A DNA stretch of 64,000 nt from Vibrio sp. SNU_ST1 (lineage in GTDB: Bacteria; Pseudomonadota; Gammaproteobacteria; Enterobacterales; Vibrionaceae), in NCBI RefSeq assembly GCF_030563405.1, contig NZ_CP130748.1:1736001-1800000 (forward strand). The letters are read 5' to 3'. Below the pieces are notes generated by a model. The model saw only the letters and a list, made by a program, of their open reading frames with translations. It did no database searches and was not told where the DNA came from. Positions 16,699 through 26,408 of this stretch are shown piece by piece; positions within the stretch are counted from its first letter, which is position 1; the number at the start of each line of letters is the position of its first letter. Position numbers and translations under genes: made by a program.

Positions 16699-18657
16699 TT
16701 ATGCAATGACTACTTTGTTACGCCCTGATTGTTTTGCTTGGTATAAAGCGTCATCTGCTGATTTCAAGTGCTGCTTGTAGGTACTGCGATTTAACTCTTG
16801 ATTCGTTAAATGAATCGTTGCACCTATCGATGTAGTCAATGTTAACAGACCGGAATGTGTTTCTATCGATTGTTCAGCGATAGCTTGTCTTACCATTTCC
16901 AACTGTTTGCCCGGATCTTGAGTGCCTGCAAGCAGTAAAACGAACTCTTCCCCACCCCACCGTGCTAAGACGTCATTTGTTAATAGTGTTCGCTCTATAC
17001 GCTTAGCGACCTCCACTAACACTTGGTCACCAATATCATGCCCGTAAGTATCATTGACGCGTTTAAATTGGTCTAAGTCCAAAATAGCAAGCGTATATCC
17101 GAACGGAGACAAACGAAATGGCATTGGCCGAGTTAACAATTGTTCCAGGTAGCGTCTATTGAATAAACCTGTCAACTCACATCTCGTCGATTGCTTAACC
17201 AACTCTTTGTTGGTCTTTTGCATAGAGCATAACCTTACCAGTAGTAGCGCAAAGCTTATGATGACCATAACGCCAAGTACGACGACAATTCGCTCCTTTA
17301 AACGCTGTTTATCTAAAGTCATCTCAGCGAGCTCTTTTTCCGCATTAAGCAGTTCATTCTCTTTCGCTAATGAAGCCGTAGCAAAGTCTTGTTCTAATAA
17401 AAAGATATCACTCTGGCGCTTATCAAATAACAGCGCCTTGTTACCCTTGTAATAAAGCTTGAAATAGTGAAGTCCAACATCATTGTTACCTTTAGATTCA
17501 TAGTATTCTGCAAGCGCTTTGAAACCAAGCACCTTCCAACTACGGCTACCGACAACATCAAACATCGTAGACGAACGTTTTAGATCATAGAAAACAAAGT
17601 TATCTCTGTTCAAACCGATATTAGCCAAGGCTCTGTTTAAGTAACATTGACCCAATTGAAGTGTGTACTTTTCGATTCCCGGGTAACGAATACATTGGTT
17701 TGTTACTTCCCTTGCTAACTCAAAGTTCTTCTCTGCTAGTAGGACTTCACTCTGAGCTTTCAACAGAAGGATTTTGTATCTTTCACTAACGCTATCGTCA
17801 TTAAATTTGGCAGCACTTTTATAAGCCTCTCGACCTTTTGTTAAGTCACCACTGCGTAGATAGGCAAATGATTCATTAACATATAACACGCCTATGATTG
17901 AACCATCACGTAAGCCGCTCTTAATATAGAGGCTTTTGGCCTTTTCTATTAATTGGAGTGCTTTCGGCCAATCTTCCAAATAGATATAAAGCAATGCCAT
18001 ATTCGACATAAGCTTACTGTTATAAATATGCTTCGGGTATTTCTTACCAAGATTTAAGCCTTTATGAAAAAAATACTGAGCTTCGGGTAAGTCATTTTGG
18101 ATATTTTTAATCGAGCCCGCAGTGTTGTAGGCTTTAATCAACAATTCTTCATAATGGATTGATTCAGCGATGTCTATTGCAGCTTGAACTTGAGATTCAG
18201 CCTCGGCTAACTCACCTTTACTAATAAGCTCAATCGCTAATTCAACTAATGACTGTGCCTTTAGCCACCCCATATCTTCACGCAGTGCTAACGCCTTAAT
18301 CTCTCGAGTGTATTCAGAAACAGCTTGTTTATCGAGCTTATGCTGTGCGAGATTCGACAAAATCATTAGTTCATAACCACGATAGATGGCTTTATCTTGC
18401 GTGGGGCTCGTTGCTTTTAAGGTTTCAAGCTTTTGGGAGGCAAGTTGTGGATCACCGCGAGACACATTAAGGATTTCAATGAGTTCAGCGCCGTATTGAG
18501 TAAGAGACATCTCTTTCTCGGGGCTATACGCACTCGGATTTTCTGGTCGAATATACTGTAAATCGTCGTCATAAGTTGGATAGAGTAGGTACAATCCAAG
18601 TACCGTACTCATAAGTACGACGAAAAGAAATGATCCTAACACTCTGTTGTTATTCAT
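16699..18657 (-). CDS. TPR-containing membrane diguanylate cyclase (GGDEF)
   Basis: A 652-aa protein. An N-terminal signal anchor (about 6-26) is followed by a long periplasmic helical-repeat region (about 50-440) with TPR-like units, a second TM helix (about 452-473) and a cytosolic GGDEF domain (about 485-652). The active site is RWGGEEF near 566 with LDLDQFKRVNDTYGH before it. The position for the inhibitory I-site RxxD holds LTND, so product inhibition is probably absent. It should make cyclic-di-GMP from two GTP in response to a periplasmic signal or peptide bound by the TPRs. It stands alone with its stop facing the 61-aa gene. The class is common in vibrios; the ligand is unknown. Confidence 0.9.
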   Translation of the reverse strand: MNNNRVLGSFLFVVLMSTVLGLYLLYPTYDDDLQYIRPENPSAYSPEKEMSLTQYGAELIEILNVSRGDPQLASQKLETLKATSPTQDKAIYRGYELMILSNLAQHKLDKQAVSEYTREIKALALREDMGWLKAQSLVELAIELISKGELAEAESQVQAAIDIAESIHYEELLIKAYNTAGSIKNIQNDLPEAQYFFHKGLNLGKKYPKHIYNSKLMSNMALLYIYLEDWPKALQLIEKAKSLYIKSGLRDGSIIGVLYVNESFAYLRSGDLTKGREAYKSAAKFNDDSVSERYKILLLKAQSEVLLAEKNFELAREVTNQCIRYPGIEKYTLQLGQCYLNRALANIGLNRDNFVFYDLKRSSTMFDVVGSRSWKVLGFKALAEYYESKGNNDVGLHYFKLYYKGNKALLFDKRQSDIFLLEQDFATASLAKENELLNAEKELAEMTLDKQRLKERIVVVLGVMVIISFALLLVRLCSMQKTNKELVKQSTRCELTGLFNRRYLEQLLTRPMPFRLSPFGYTLAILDLDQFKRVNDTYGHDIGDQVLVEVAKRIERTLLTNDVLARWGGEEFVLLLAGTQDPGKQLEMVRQAIAEQSIETHSGLLTLTTSIGATIHLTNQELNRSTYKQHLKSADDALYQAKQSGRNKVVIA

Positions 18658-18914
18658 TTATAAGTGCCATACTGATTGCATACCAATTTTATCGACTGTT
18701 TCGTTAAGCTGTAGCACATTGTACCCGACACATATGTAGATTTAAATCCTGCACATGGGTCGATCCGGGTAGTATTTTTCTCATAAATTAGAATAATCAG
18801 ATAATTTTCTTGATTTAACTCAGGCAATGATTCTGTAAAAAGGCGTTATAGTAATTTTCCTGTTCCAGCCTCCGTGACTTCTTTAGAAACAACGGAGCAA
18901 AATGAGAATTAACA

Positions 18915-20021
18915 ATGACCCAAATTAATGAACAACGTCTCGTAGAACATTTCTGCGATCTAGTGAAAATTGATAGTGAATCTCGTAACGAAAAAGCGAT
19001 TGCTGAAGCTTTGGCTGAGCAACTTGGTGAACTGGGTTTTGAAGTTCACAAACTAGCGGTTCCTGAAGAAGTGTCTAACGGTTTCAACATTTACGCTCGT
19101 CTAGATGGCACTCTTCCAGGTAGCACAGTGTTCAGCTGCCACATGGACACTGTAACGCCAGGTATTGGCATTGAGCCAATCATCGATGACGGTATCATCC
19201 GTTCAAAAGGTAACACAATTCTAGGTGGCGACGACAAGTCTGGTATCGCGGCTATCATGGAAGCAGTTCGTTGCATTAAAGCTGAAGGCCAAGAGCACAA
19301 AACTATCGAGATTGCATTTACAGTATTCGAAGAAGGCGGTCTGTTCGGTTCTTTAAACTTCGATATGTCTTACATTCAGTCTGAGCACGCTATCGTACTT
19401 GATACAGGCGGCCCAATAGGCACTATCGTCAATGCGGCTCCGGGTCAGCAGAAGATTGTTGCTAACATCAAAGGTCGCCCTGCTCACGCGGGTTTAGCGC
19501 CAGAAGAAGGCATCAGTGCCATTCAAGTTGCTGCAGATGCGATCACTAAGATGAATCTACTTCGTATCGATGAAGAAACTACGGCAAACGTCGGTATTGT
19601 TGAAGGCGGTCAAGCGACTAACATCGTAATGCCAGAGCTTAAAGTCGTGGCTGAAGCTCGCTCTCTAAACGGAGAAAAGCTAACAGCTCAAGTTGAGCAC
19701 ATGATCTCTACATTCCAAGAGAGTGCAAAACAGTTCGGTGCTGAAGTAGAAATCGAATCTACTCGTGCTTACGATGCATTCGTTATCGCAGACGACCACC
19801 CGCACATTCTTTCTATCAAATCCGCATTCGAGAAGCTTGGCGTAACGGCAAATACCAAACGCACAGGCGGCGGTAGCGATGCAAACAACTTCAATGCTAA
19901 AGGTCTAACAACGGTTAACCTTTCTACAGGTATGGCGAAAGTTCACACCACTGAAGAGTACATTGCAGTAAAAGACATGGTCGCAATCACTGAGTTTGTT
20001 GTGGCTTACGTGACTCAATAG
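18915..20021 (+). CDS. PepT-like M20 family zinc aminopeptidase
   Basis: A 368-aa cytosolic metallopeptidase, shorter than classical tripeptidase PepT (about 410 aa) and closer to the PepT2-like group. Zinc and catalytic residues are visible: SCHMDTV near 74 (His and Asp), GGDDKSG near 104 (bridging Asp), EEGGLFG near 140 (catalytic Glu and metal Glu), LDTGGPIG near 161 and the final metal His in MAKVHTTEE near 350. The lid domain starts at KIVANIKGRPAHAGLAPEEG near 182. It probably removes N-terminal residues from small peptides. A strong terminator follows at 20086. Exact substrate is not deducible. Confidence 0.88.
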   Translation: MTQINEQRLVEHFCDLVKIDSESRNEKAIAEALAEQLGELGFEVHKLAVPEEVSNGFNIYARLDGTLPGSTVFSCHMDTVTPGIGIEPIIDDGIIRSKGNTILGGDDKSGIAAIMEAVRCIKAEGQEHKTIEIAFTVFEEGGLFGSLNFDMSYIQSEHAIVLDTGGPIGTIVNAAPGQQKIVANIKGRPAHAGLAPEEGISAIQVAADAITKMNLLRIDEETTANVGIVEGGQATNIVMPELKVVAEARSLNGEKLTAQVEHMISTFQESAKQFGAEVEIESTRAYDAFVIADDHPHILSIKSAFEKLGVTANTKRTGGGSDANNFNAKGLTTVNLSTGMAKVHTTEEYIAVKDMVAITEFVVAYVTQ

Positions 20022-20085
20022 TCTTACTGGTTAACTAGCCTGTCTTACTCGTTGACGAAATAGAAAATGCCATCTAGTTAACGTC

Positions 20086-20126
20086 AAAAAGCCGAGCTCA
20101 CATGTAACGTGTGACTCGGCTTTTTT
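20086..20126 (+). terminator. Terminator after the PepT-like gene
   Basis: Stem gccgag (20091-20096) with ctcggc (20115-20120); the loop carries its own small tcaca/tgtga pairing. A5 precedes and T6 follows, so it can also end the convergent DUF3859 gene at 20156. Confidence 0.88.
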
Positions 20127-20155
20127 GTTGTCTTAATTTAGACAGAAGTTCTAAT

Positions 20156-20578
20156 CTAAAAACCCCTGCGCTTCCAAAACTGCCCTTCGTCTTTCGCAAC
20201 AAGGTCGAATGTCTTGTCGGCAATGATGTTTCCTTTTAGCTCGACCGTCATGCGCCATTTACCTAGTTTGTTGGAGACAGGAGCCCAGATAGTGTCGCCT
20301 AAGTAGAAATCCCAGTCATTGTTGCCGACATGCTCTTCACCATCGAACGGCTCGAGTACTTCACCCGTGTCGGTGGTGATGTTCGGGTGATAGATGCAGT
20401 AACGGATTTTTTCACCTTTGGCTTTTTTGATATTCAAGATATAGCCAAATTCCACGTCGATTTCAGCATCAACGGTAGTGGTGAACTCTTGGATTTTTGG
20501 AAGGTCTTTAGATTTAGAATCCCACGTCGTATAGATGCCGTAAGATGTCATGTCGACCACAACAGAGCGCTTTGCCAT
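20156..20578 (-). CDS. DUF3859 domain protein
   Basis: A 140-aa soluble protein without signal peptide. It is beta-rich, with the DUF3859 pattern: SYGIYTTW near 12-19, IDVEFGYILNIKKAKG in the middle, FYLGDTIWAP near 92 and the ending DEGQFWKRRGF. No catalytic motif is seen. The stop faces the shared terminator at 20086. Function is unknown. The upstream gene on the same strand is the P-loop protein at 20656, 77 bp away, so they could share a transcript. Confidence 0.75.
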   Translation of the reverse strand: MAKRSVVVDMTSYGIYTTWDSKSKDLPKIQEFTTTVDAEIDVEFGYILNIKKAKGEKIRYCIYHPNITTDTGEVLEPFDGEEHVGNNDWDFYLGDTIWAPVSNKLGKWRMTVELKGNIIADKTFDLVAKDEGQFWKRRGF

Positions 20579-20655
20579 TTCAATCGTTACCTTGGAGTTG
20601 TTCTATTAGTTTAATTCTATTTACCATTCAGCCACGCAGCAGAGAAAGAACGAGG

Positions 20656-21024
20656 CTATTCTTGCCAATCTTTCGCCATGCGCTTAATCACCGACGGTTC
20701 GATGTCGTGAATGCTGCCATATTGTTCTCGGCACACTTCTATAACCAAATCCGCTTTGTATTTGAGTGCGAGTTGACGATAAGCCTTCATTTCCCACTGC
20801 TTAATAAAAGTATTCGACACTACAACGTCTAACCCTTGCTTCAAGCCGTCTTCTGCAGTGTTCTGACACCACTCATGCGCCTGCTGCAACTGCCTTGGGT
20901 CAAAATAATAGTCACCTTGATCATTCACATAATACATATCCGCTTCGACATGCAATGCATCGTAGGTTTTTGCTTTTGTTGACTTGCCAGAACCGGGCAA
21001 CCCTCGAATGAGTATTAACTTCAT
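20656..21024 (-). CDS. Small AAA/P-loop kinase-like ATP-binding protein
   Basis: A 122-aa protein starting with a beta strand and a Walker A loop, IRGLPGSGKSTKAK (about 6-19). HVEADMYY near 32 gives the conserved acidic residues seen in small polynucleotide-kinase-like proteins, and VVVSNTFIKQWEMKAY near 71 fits the strand-3 region. No lid arginine cluster is clear. It is shorter than true kinases (about 170 aa), as in the small AAA_33 proteins of vibrios. It probably phosphorylates a nucleotide or small molecule; the substrate is unknown. Confidence 0.72.
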   Translation of the reverse strand: MKLILIRGLPGSGKSTKAKTYDALHVEADMYYVNDQGDYYFDPRQLQQAHEWCQNTAEDGLKQGLDVVVSNTFIKQWEMKAYRQLALKYKADLVIEVCREQYGSIHDIEPSVIKRMAKDWQE

Positions 21025-21258
21025 CTGTCACTTTACAGGCTAATTTGAAAACATGAGTTTATCTTAAATAGTAACGAGTTTCTCTGATAACTGCCTTTGC
21101 TCAACATCCGAAAACCGAGTCCTTATACTCGACTCAAATAATCACTGAATACAGTGAGACTCCCCTCTATGTCGGTGGATGACTTCTGATAGCAAACACA
21201 AATAATTTACAACTATCCATTTTGTATATCGACAAGCGTATCAAACTACTATAAATTT

Positions 21259-21282
21259 AGATGTATAGACGTCTACATATCT
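21259..21282. promoter_or_regulatory. Three tandem MetJ boxes upstream of metA
   Basis: Adjacent 8-mers agatgtat (21259-21266), agacgtct (21267-21274, perfect consensus) and acatatct (21275-21282) match the MetJ operator layout. They lie 18 bases before the metA start codon. A possible promoter (TCGACA 21229, TATAAA 21250) lies just upstream, so MetJ with SAM would block transcription. Confidence 0.88.
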
Positions 21283-21299
21283 AGCTTAGGGAGAAAGCT

Positions 21300-22241
21300 T
21301 TGCCTATTCGCATTCCAGACCAATTGCCAGCATCTGATGTTCTTCGTGAAGAAAACATCTTTATTATGCCGTTATCAAGAGCATCGACACAGGAAATTCG
21401 TCCACTTCGAGTCTTGATCCTCAACCTAATGCCAAAGAAGATTGAAACTGAAACTCAATTCTTACGCCTACTATCCAACAGCCCATTGCAAGTCGATGTA
21501 GAGCTGTTGCGTATTGATGACCGACCAAGTAAAAACACGCCGACAGAACACCTTGATAACTTCTACCGTCAATTTGAAATGGTCAAAGGGAGAAACTTTG
21601 ATGGATTGATCATCACAGGTGCGCCACTTGGCTTGGTTCAATTTGAAGATGTTATCTACTGGGATCATCTAAAAACCATCATGGAATGGGCAAACAAGCA
21701 TGTGACCTCAACCTTGTATGTGTGTTGGGCAGCTCAAGCTGGCTTAAAGCTCTTGTATGATTTACCAAAGCGTACTCGTAAAGATAAGCTTTCTGGGGTT
21801 TACAACCACGAAATACATAACCCGTACCACCCAATTTTACGTGGCTTCGACGATACCTTCTTGGCACCGCACTCTCGCTATGCTGATTTCTCTCAGGAAT
21901 ATTTAGCCGAGCATACCGACCTTGATGTTCTTGCGACTTCTGATGTGGCGGGCGTATACCTAGCGGCAACCAAAGATAAGCGAAACGTATTTGTAACCGG
22001 TCACCCTGAATACGATGCTCATACACTTCACAACGAATACATCCGTGATTTGGGTGAAGGCATGGAGCCTGTTATTCCAATTAACTACTACCCGAACAAC
22101 AATCCAGATAACAAGCCTGTAGCAAGTTGGCGTAGCCACGGACACTTGTTGTTCTCTAACTGGTTAAACTACTGCGTTTACCAGCAAACGCCTTACGATC
22201 TGGATCATTTCAGCGAAGACAACTTTACCAAAGACGATTAA
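21300..22241 (+). CDS. metA: Homoserine O-succinyltransferase
   Basis: A 313-aa enzyme that acylates homoserine with succinyl-CoA, the first step of methionine synthesis. It aligns over its length with E. coli Met[12 protein letters not shown] start, [19 protein letters not shown] near 33, the nucleophile Cys in YVCWAAQAG near 142 and the His/Glu pair in VTGHPEYD near 235-237. The start is a TTG at 21300 with ribosome site gggaga; family alignment leaves no other choice. Three MetJ boxes precede it and a terminator follows at 22272. Some homologues use acetyl-CoA; the sequence alone does not settle the acyl donor, though succinyl is usual here. Confidence 0.95.
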   Translation: MPIRIPDQLPASDVLREENIFIMPLSRASTQEIRPLRVLILNLMPKKIETETQFLRLLSNSPLQVDVELLRIDDRPSKNTPTEHLDNFYRQFEMVKGRNFDGLIITGAPLGLVQFEDVIYWDHLKTIMEWANKHVTSTLYVCWAAQAGLKLLYDLPKRTRKDKLSGVYNHEIHNPYHPILRGFDDTFLAPHSRYADFSQEYLAEHTDLDVLATSDVAGVYLAATKDKRNVFVTGHPEYDAHTLHNEYIRDLGEGMEPVIPINYYPNNNPDNKPVASWRSHGHLLFSNWLNYCVYQQTPYDLDHFSEDNFTKDD

Positions 22242-22271
22242 GTTCTTTCTTCCGATTCACAAACACATAGA

Positions 22272-22322
22272 GCCGTGTTCCATAGGTTGTTGATAAAACA
22301 CCAAATTGGACACGGTTTTTTT
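22272..22322 (+). terminator. metA terminator
   Basis: ccgtgttcc pairs with ggacacgg (22308-22315) with one mismatch, followed by T7 (22316-22322). Confidence 0.8.
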
Positions 22323-22410
22323 ATGATGTTTGGGTCGCATTCCATAATCTATATAACACTTAGGTGTGTTCGATTTCATATGATGGACTTGTGTTCAAAA
22401 GGAGCTGCAC

Positions 22411-23160
22411 ATGCCTAACAAGTCGCTATTACCAAAACCTATCCTGTTATCTCAACTCACGCTACTCGCCTCTCTTTCCTTAGTAGGTTGTGTTTCTGTA
22501 ACCGAAGGGCCACCAAAAATTGCTAGTGATCCAATTGCGATGTCTCAATCACGCATTGAATTGGGTTTGGGCTACATGGGACAAGGTAATATGGTCAAAG
22601 CACGTGAAAATCTAGAGCTCGCTATCAAACACGCTCCTAGTTATTACCGCGCGCAACTTTCGATGGCACATTACTACGAACAAGTTGGCGAAGTAGATGA
22701 AGCAAGAACCACTTACCGCAAAGCACTCAGTCTAGATTCAAGAAACGGCAATGTATTGAATAACTACGGTACATTCTTGTGTAAACAGGGCGAATACGAG
22801 CAAGCCGATAAATACTTTAACCGTGCCATCGACCAACCCTACTACTACCTTGTCTCTGCAAGTTATGAGAACGCGGCATTCTGCGCGTTTAAGGCTGGTA
22901 ATACCGACCAAGCAAAATACTACTTCACACGAGCGATTGACCACGACCCAAATCGCGTAAAGTCGATACTACAGCTATCAAAAATTGAAGTGAGTGACGC
23001 CGATTACAACGACGCTAGGCTTCGTTTATTGAAATTCCACCAACGTTATGGCTATCAAATTCCATCGCTTAAAATCTTGGTCGAACTTGAACAGAAAGCA
23101 GGTAACAGTGCTCTAGAGAAGAAATATCAGAGCAAGTTAGATGAGTTACTTTCTGCTTAG
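22411..23160 (+). CDS. PilW/PilF-like TPR lipoprotein, type IV pilus biogenesis
   Basis: A 249-aa protein with a lipoprotein signal ending LSLVGC (Cys27), then TPRs across about 45-230, including YRAQLSMAHYYEQVGEVDEARTTYRKAL split by NVLNNYGTFLCKQGEYEQA, the signature of PilF/PilW pilotins. PilF/PilW helps the secretin PilQ assemble in the outer membrane. The usual neighbours rlmN, ndk, rodZ and ispG are absent here, so this may be a displaced pilW or a second copy. Ribosome site aggagc lies 8 bases upstream. Family likely; gene name left open because the context is atypical. Confidence 0.78.
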   Translation: MPNKSLLPKPILLSQLTLLASLSLVGCVSVTEGPPKIASDPIAMSQSRIELGLGYMGQGNMVKARENLELAIKHAPSYYRAQLSMAHYYEQVGEVDEARTTYRKALSLDSRNGNVLNNYGTFLCKQGEYEQADKYFNRAIDQPYYYLVSASYENAAFCAFKAGNTDQAKYYFTRAIDHDPNRVKSILQLSKIEVSDADYNDARLRLLKFHQRYGYQIPSLKILVELEQKAGNSALEKKYQSKLDELLSA

Positions 23161-23181
23161 CGCATATGAAAAACACAAAAA

Positions 23182-23211
23182 ACGGGCTTGTTGCGTTAAC
23201 AACAAGCCCGT
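23182..23211 (-). terminator. Bidirectional terminator between the PilW-like gene and rlmF
   Basis: A perfect 12-bp stem (23182-23193 with 23200-23211) has an A-run on its left (T-run on the minus strand), so it ends the ygjP-like/rlmF transcript and sits at the end of the convergent PilW-like gene. Confidence 0.88.
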
Positions 23212-23249
23212 ATGTAATTTCAACTGAATGTCTTAACTCAGTGCAGCCG

Positions 23250-24551
23250 CTATTTTAGCGCGATCCACTCTTGTCTTTGCTCGTCGTCCATAAAGGTCCA
23301 TGCGATAAAGCGACTCACCTTTTGGCCTTGCGACATCTCGACCACTTTTACTTGTTTAGCTCTTAGCTTACCCAGCTCTGAACGAACCATATCGACGTTG
23401 TCTTTCTTCGAAATCAATGTCGTAAACCACAACACTTGAGTAGCGAAAAGCTGGCTCTCTCTCGCCATCTTCATGATGAAAGCTGCTTCACCACCCGGAC
23501 ACCAAAGCTCGGCTTTTTGACCACCAAAGTTTAAGGTTGGTTTATCTTGCTTAGTTGGTTTATCTAACTTAACTGACTTCTTGTTCGTTTCTGGCTTGAA
23601 CGACTGACCGGCTTTCTTAGCACGGTTCGCCGCTAGATTATCCAATTTGCGTTGTGAGCCCTTTTCCGCTTCTTCAAGAGAACTGTGGAATGGAGGGTTA
23701 CAAATAGTGACATCGTAACGTTCGTTGTCCTTAATCACGCCCTTAAAGATAGATTCAGAGTCCGCTTGCAGGCGAGCTCGGATCTTACCTTTTAGATTAG
23801 GGTTACTTTCCGCAATGAAGTTCGCTGTTTTAATGGAGACTGAATCGACATCAGTACCTGTCCAGCGCCACTTATACTCTGTCGCACCAATGATTGGGTA
23901 AATACAGTTTGCACCAACACCGATATCTAATGCTTTCACAGACGCGTGGTTATATGGTTCGCCTTGACCATCACTATTAAGGATGTCTGCCACTCTGTGG
24001 ATATAATCAGCACGGCCAGGAATTGGCGGGCACAAGTAACCAGCAGGAATATCCCAATGCTTAACGCCATAATGATGCGCCAGTAAAGCTTTGTTAAGTA
24101 GCTTAACGGCTAATGGATCAGAGAAATTAATGGTGTCTTCACCAACCGGGTTCTTGATCAGATGTTCTTTTAGCTCAGGCAAGGCTGCAACCAATAACTC
24201 AAAGTCGTAGCGACCTGTGTGTTGGTTTCTAGGGTGTAATCCACCTTGAGGCTTCTCTGACGAACGTCTTTTCTGGGCTGCGTTTTTGTTAAAAGCCGTT
24301 TTATTGAAAGAACCCTTATTCGATGATCCTTTATTCGCACCCTGCTTACCTTTGCTGTCTTTTGCAAAAGGTCGCTTTGCTTTGTTATTGCCAGCGCCTT
24401 TAGGCGCACTATTCTTGCGGCTTTTATCAGATGTGTTCTTTGTAGAAATACGCTTACCGCAGCCTTCTTTATTTGGGTTGTCTTTTGTTTTTACTGATGA
24501 AGTACTGTTTTTCGACAGGCTTAGCGTCGTTCTATTTTGTGATTGGCTCAT
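23250..24551 (-). CDS. rlmF: 23S rRNA (adenine-1618-N6) methyltransferase with basic N-terminal extension
   Basis: A 433-aa protein, over 100 residues longer than E. coli RlmF (308 aa). The catalytic part starts at [16 protein letters not shown] near 106; SAM motif [12 protein letters not shown] near 216 and NPPFHSS near 285 are the RlmF signatures. Residues 1-105 are low-complexity and rich in Lys, Asn, Ser and Gly, with no fold expected; such tails often bind RNA. A second Lys-rich insert (about 315-340) interrupts the domain. The start lies 4 bp after the YgjP-like stop, so the two form an operon. It methylates A1618 of 23S rRNA. Confidence 0.92.
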   Translation of the reverse strand: MSQSQNRTTLSLSKNSTSSVKTKDNPNKEGCGKRISTKNTSDKSRKNSAPKGAGNNKAKRPFAKDSKGKQGANKGSSNKGSFNKTAFNKNAAQKRRSSEKPQGGLHPRNQHTGRYDFELLVAALPELKEHLIKNPVGEDTINFSDPLAVKLLNKALLAHHYGVKHWDIPAGYLCPPIPGRADYIHRVADILNSDGQGEPYNHASVKALDIGVGANCIYPIIGATEYKWRWTGTDVDSVSIKTANFIAESNPNLKGKIRARLQADSESIFKGVIKDNERYDVTICNPPFHSSLEEAEKGSQRKLDNLAANRAKKAGQSFKPETNKKSVKLDKPTKQDKPTLNFGGQKAELWCPGGEAAFIMKMARESQLFATQVLWFTTLISKKDNVDMVRSELGKLRAKQVKVVEMSQGQKVSRFIAWTFMDDEQRQEWIALK

Positions 24552-24555
24552 TGGG

Positions 24556-25053
24556 CTACTTCTTTAAGTCTAAATACATCATGAATAAACGGGCATCTAA
24601 CTCAAGTTGATGATATTCCGGCTCCATGTGACAGCATAGTTGGTAAAAGGCTTTGTCGTGTTCTTTCTCTTTGATGTGCGCCAGTTCATGCACCACTAGC
24701 ATTCTCAGCAAAGGTTCTGGCGCATTTTTAAAAACACTGGCGATACGAATCTCATTCTTCGATTTGATCTTTCCACCGTGATTTTTCGCGACGTAAGAGT
24801 GCAGACCTAATGCATTATTGATTAGGTGTATCTTGCCGTCATAAATCACTTTGCTGATCGGTGGTGTTTTTTTCATATAACGATTTTTAATATCAATCGC
24901 ATAGTCAAACAGGGCTTTCTCGCTTTTTATTTCATGATTCTTTGGGTAGCGAGCTTCAAACCACGGCACCAACTTTCCCGATTCAACTAGTTGAGTTACC
25001 GGATCGAGAATGTGCTTCGGGTAGCCTTGGATATAGCGTAAAGAAGGATGCAT
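24556..25053 (-). CDS. YgjP-like M48-type metal-dependent hydrolase
   Basis: A 165-aa protein with the zinc motif [20 protein letters not shown] (about 120-139): HExxH plus a third His, the YgjP/DUF45 pattern. It is shorter than YgjP itself and lacks the long N-terminal part. No TM helix. It is first in a two-gene operon with rlmF. The family contains putative proteases and, for YgjP, a reported UTP-related phosphohydrolase activity; the substrate here is unknown. Confidence 0.82.
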   Translation of the reverse strand: MHPSLRYIQGYPKHILDPVTQLVESGKLVPWFEARYPKNHEIKSEKALFDYAIDIKNRYMKKTPPISKVIYDGKIHLINNALGLHSYVAKNHGGKIKSKNEIRIASVFKNAPEPLLRMLVVHELAHIKEKEHDKAFYQLCCHMEPEYHQLELDARLFMMYLDLKK

Positions 25054-25206
25054 GCTGAAAGACCGTACAAGTTACACCACTACAATACGTTGTGGTCTTG
25101 AAAATTGAGCCGCATAGTGTAACTGATCACACTTTTCTAATCACCTAGGATTCGTTACACTTTAGCGAGATTCACCAAGAGCTAGACTCAAAAAGAGATT
25201 GTAAAA

Positions 25207-25443
25207 ATGAAACGTGTTGTATTGTACGTCGCAGACAAATGCCCGCACTGTAAAGATGCACAGCGCTATTTGGATTCAAAGAAAATTTTTTACCGCCTAA
25301 CGAATGCAAAGATGCAGCGTGGCCGTAAAGAGTTGCAAGCGATGGGTGCTCGCTCTATCCCTGTACTGAAAATCGGTGATCAAGTGATGGTCGGCTGGAA
25401 TCAGAAGAACTTCGATAAGATGTATAACTCAAAGAGTAACTAA
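25207..25443 (+). CDS. Glutaredoxin-like protein (GrxC/NrdH type)
   Basis: A 78-aa thioredoxin-fold protein with active site KCPHCKDA (Cys13, Cys16), the cis-proline segment RSIPVLKIGD near 56 and the end helix WNQKNFDKMY. In classical glutaredoxins the motif is CPYC; CPHC is a common vibrio variant. It reduces disulfides using glutathione or thioredoxin reductase. Ribosome site agagat lies close before the ATG. It is monocistronic, ended by the hairpin at 25475. Confidence 0.9.
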   Translation: MKRVVLYVADKCPHCKDAQRYLDSKKIFYRLTNAKMQRGRKELQAMGARSIPVLKIGDQVMVGWNQKNFDKMYNSKSN

Positions 25444-25474
25444 GTGCTCTAAGCCAGTAATACTTCTATATAAT

Positions 25475-25510
25475 AAAGCCCGAATGTCCAATCCAGGATA
25501 CTCGGGCTTT
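25475..25510. terminator. Bidirectional terminator, glutaredoxin / LysR genes
   Basis: Stem aaagcccga (25475-25483) with tcgggcttt (25502-25510), 18-base loop; it serves the convergent genes at 25207 (+) and 25532 (-). Confidence 0.82.
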
Positions 25511-25531
25511 GTTTATTTATATCTTACTAAC

Positions 25532-26404
25532 TCACACATACCGCTTAACGAAATCAATAAAGGTTCTGTCGGCTTTCGACAAATACCCTTCCTTTCTCCA
25601 AGCCAAAGATAGATTGAGTTTTACAGGATCTTTAAATGGCACGCCGACCACATCTTCTTCATACTCCGTGACCAAGCTGAGTAACGCAGTAATGGCAAAC
25701 TCTCGTTTGACGATAGAAAGGATCATCGGCAATAAATTGGTCTCAAACGCAATTGTCATATCGAGGTTGTACTTCTTACAAGTCGCATCGATAAAATCAC
25801 GGTGGAAATAACCAGATTTGAACATGATCAGTTCTTGAGCGAAAAACTCTTCAAAGGTGATGGATGGCTGTAACGCTAGTGGGTGGTCTTTGCCAACCAC
25901 AGCCAGCATCTCAGAGCTCAACAAGTGGTCGGTTTCGAGATCATCAGGCACATTCTCATGGTTGATTACGCCAATATCGAGTTCGCCGTTTAATAGCATT
26001 TCTCGAATAGAAGCGGTGCCAGCATCAATCAAAGTCAACTTTAGGTTTGGGTATTGGCTTTTAAATGCCATCACGACTTGAGGGAAAAAATAGCTGCCCA
26101 TCATGCTTGGAGCGCCCAATCGCACCTCGCCTTTTTCTAATCCCTTTAACTCATTCATTGCGAGTTGAGCATCATCAAACTGCTGAGCAATTCTCCTTGC
26201 ATGTTCGAACAACACTTTTCCCTCTTCCGTTAAGGTGACGGATTTATCTCCGCGACGAAACAGAATTAACTCCAATGTCTGTTCTAGTTTCTTAATGGAA
26301 ATACTCAATGCAGGCTGTGCGATATGCAGCGCTTTGGCCGCCTGCGTGAAATTACCGAACTGAGCAACGGCAAGAAAATGTCGAAGAGGTTTTGATTCAA
26401 GCAT
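25532..26404 (-). CDS. LysR-family transcription regulator
   Basis: A 290-aa regulator. The winged HTH is at about 5-62 (LRHFLAVAQFGNFTQAAKAL, QPALSISIKKLEQTL), followed by the linker helix and a periplasmic-binding-type effector domain (about 92-290), beginning VRLGAPSMMGSYFFP. It is transcribed divergently from the MFS transporter at 26515 with a 110-bp AT-rich interval holding repeated ATATT/AATAT sites, so it most likely controls that transporter and itself. Effector unknown. Confidence 0.92.
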   Translation of the reverse strand: MLESKPLRHFLAVAQFGNFTQAAKALHIAQPALSISIKKLEQTLELILFRRGDKSVTLTEEGKVLFEHARRIAQQFDDAQLAMNELKGLEKGEVRLGAPSMMGSYFFPQVVMAFKSQYPNLKLTLIDAGTASIREMLLNGELDIGVINHENVPDDLETDHLLSSEMLAVVGKDHPLALQPSITFEEFFAQELIMFKSGYFHRDFIDATCKKYNLDMTIAFETNLLPMILSIVKREFAITALLSLVTEYEEDVVGVPFKDPVKLNLSLAWRKEGYLSKADRTFIDFVKRYV

Positions 26405-26408
26405 AGCG

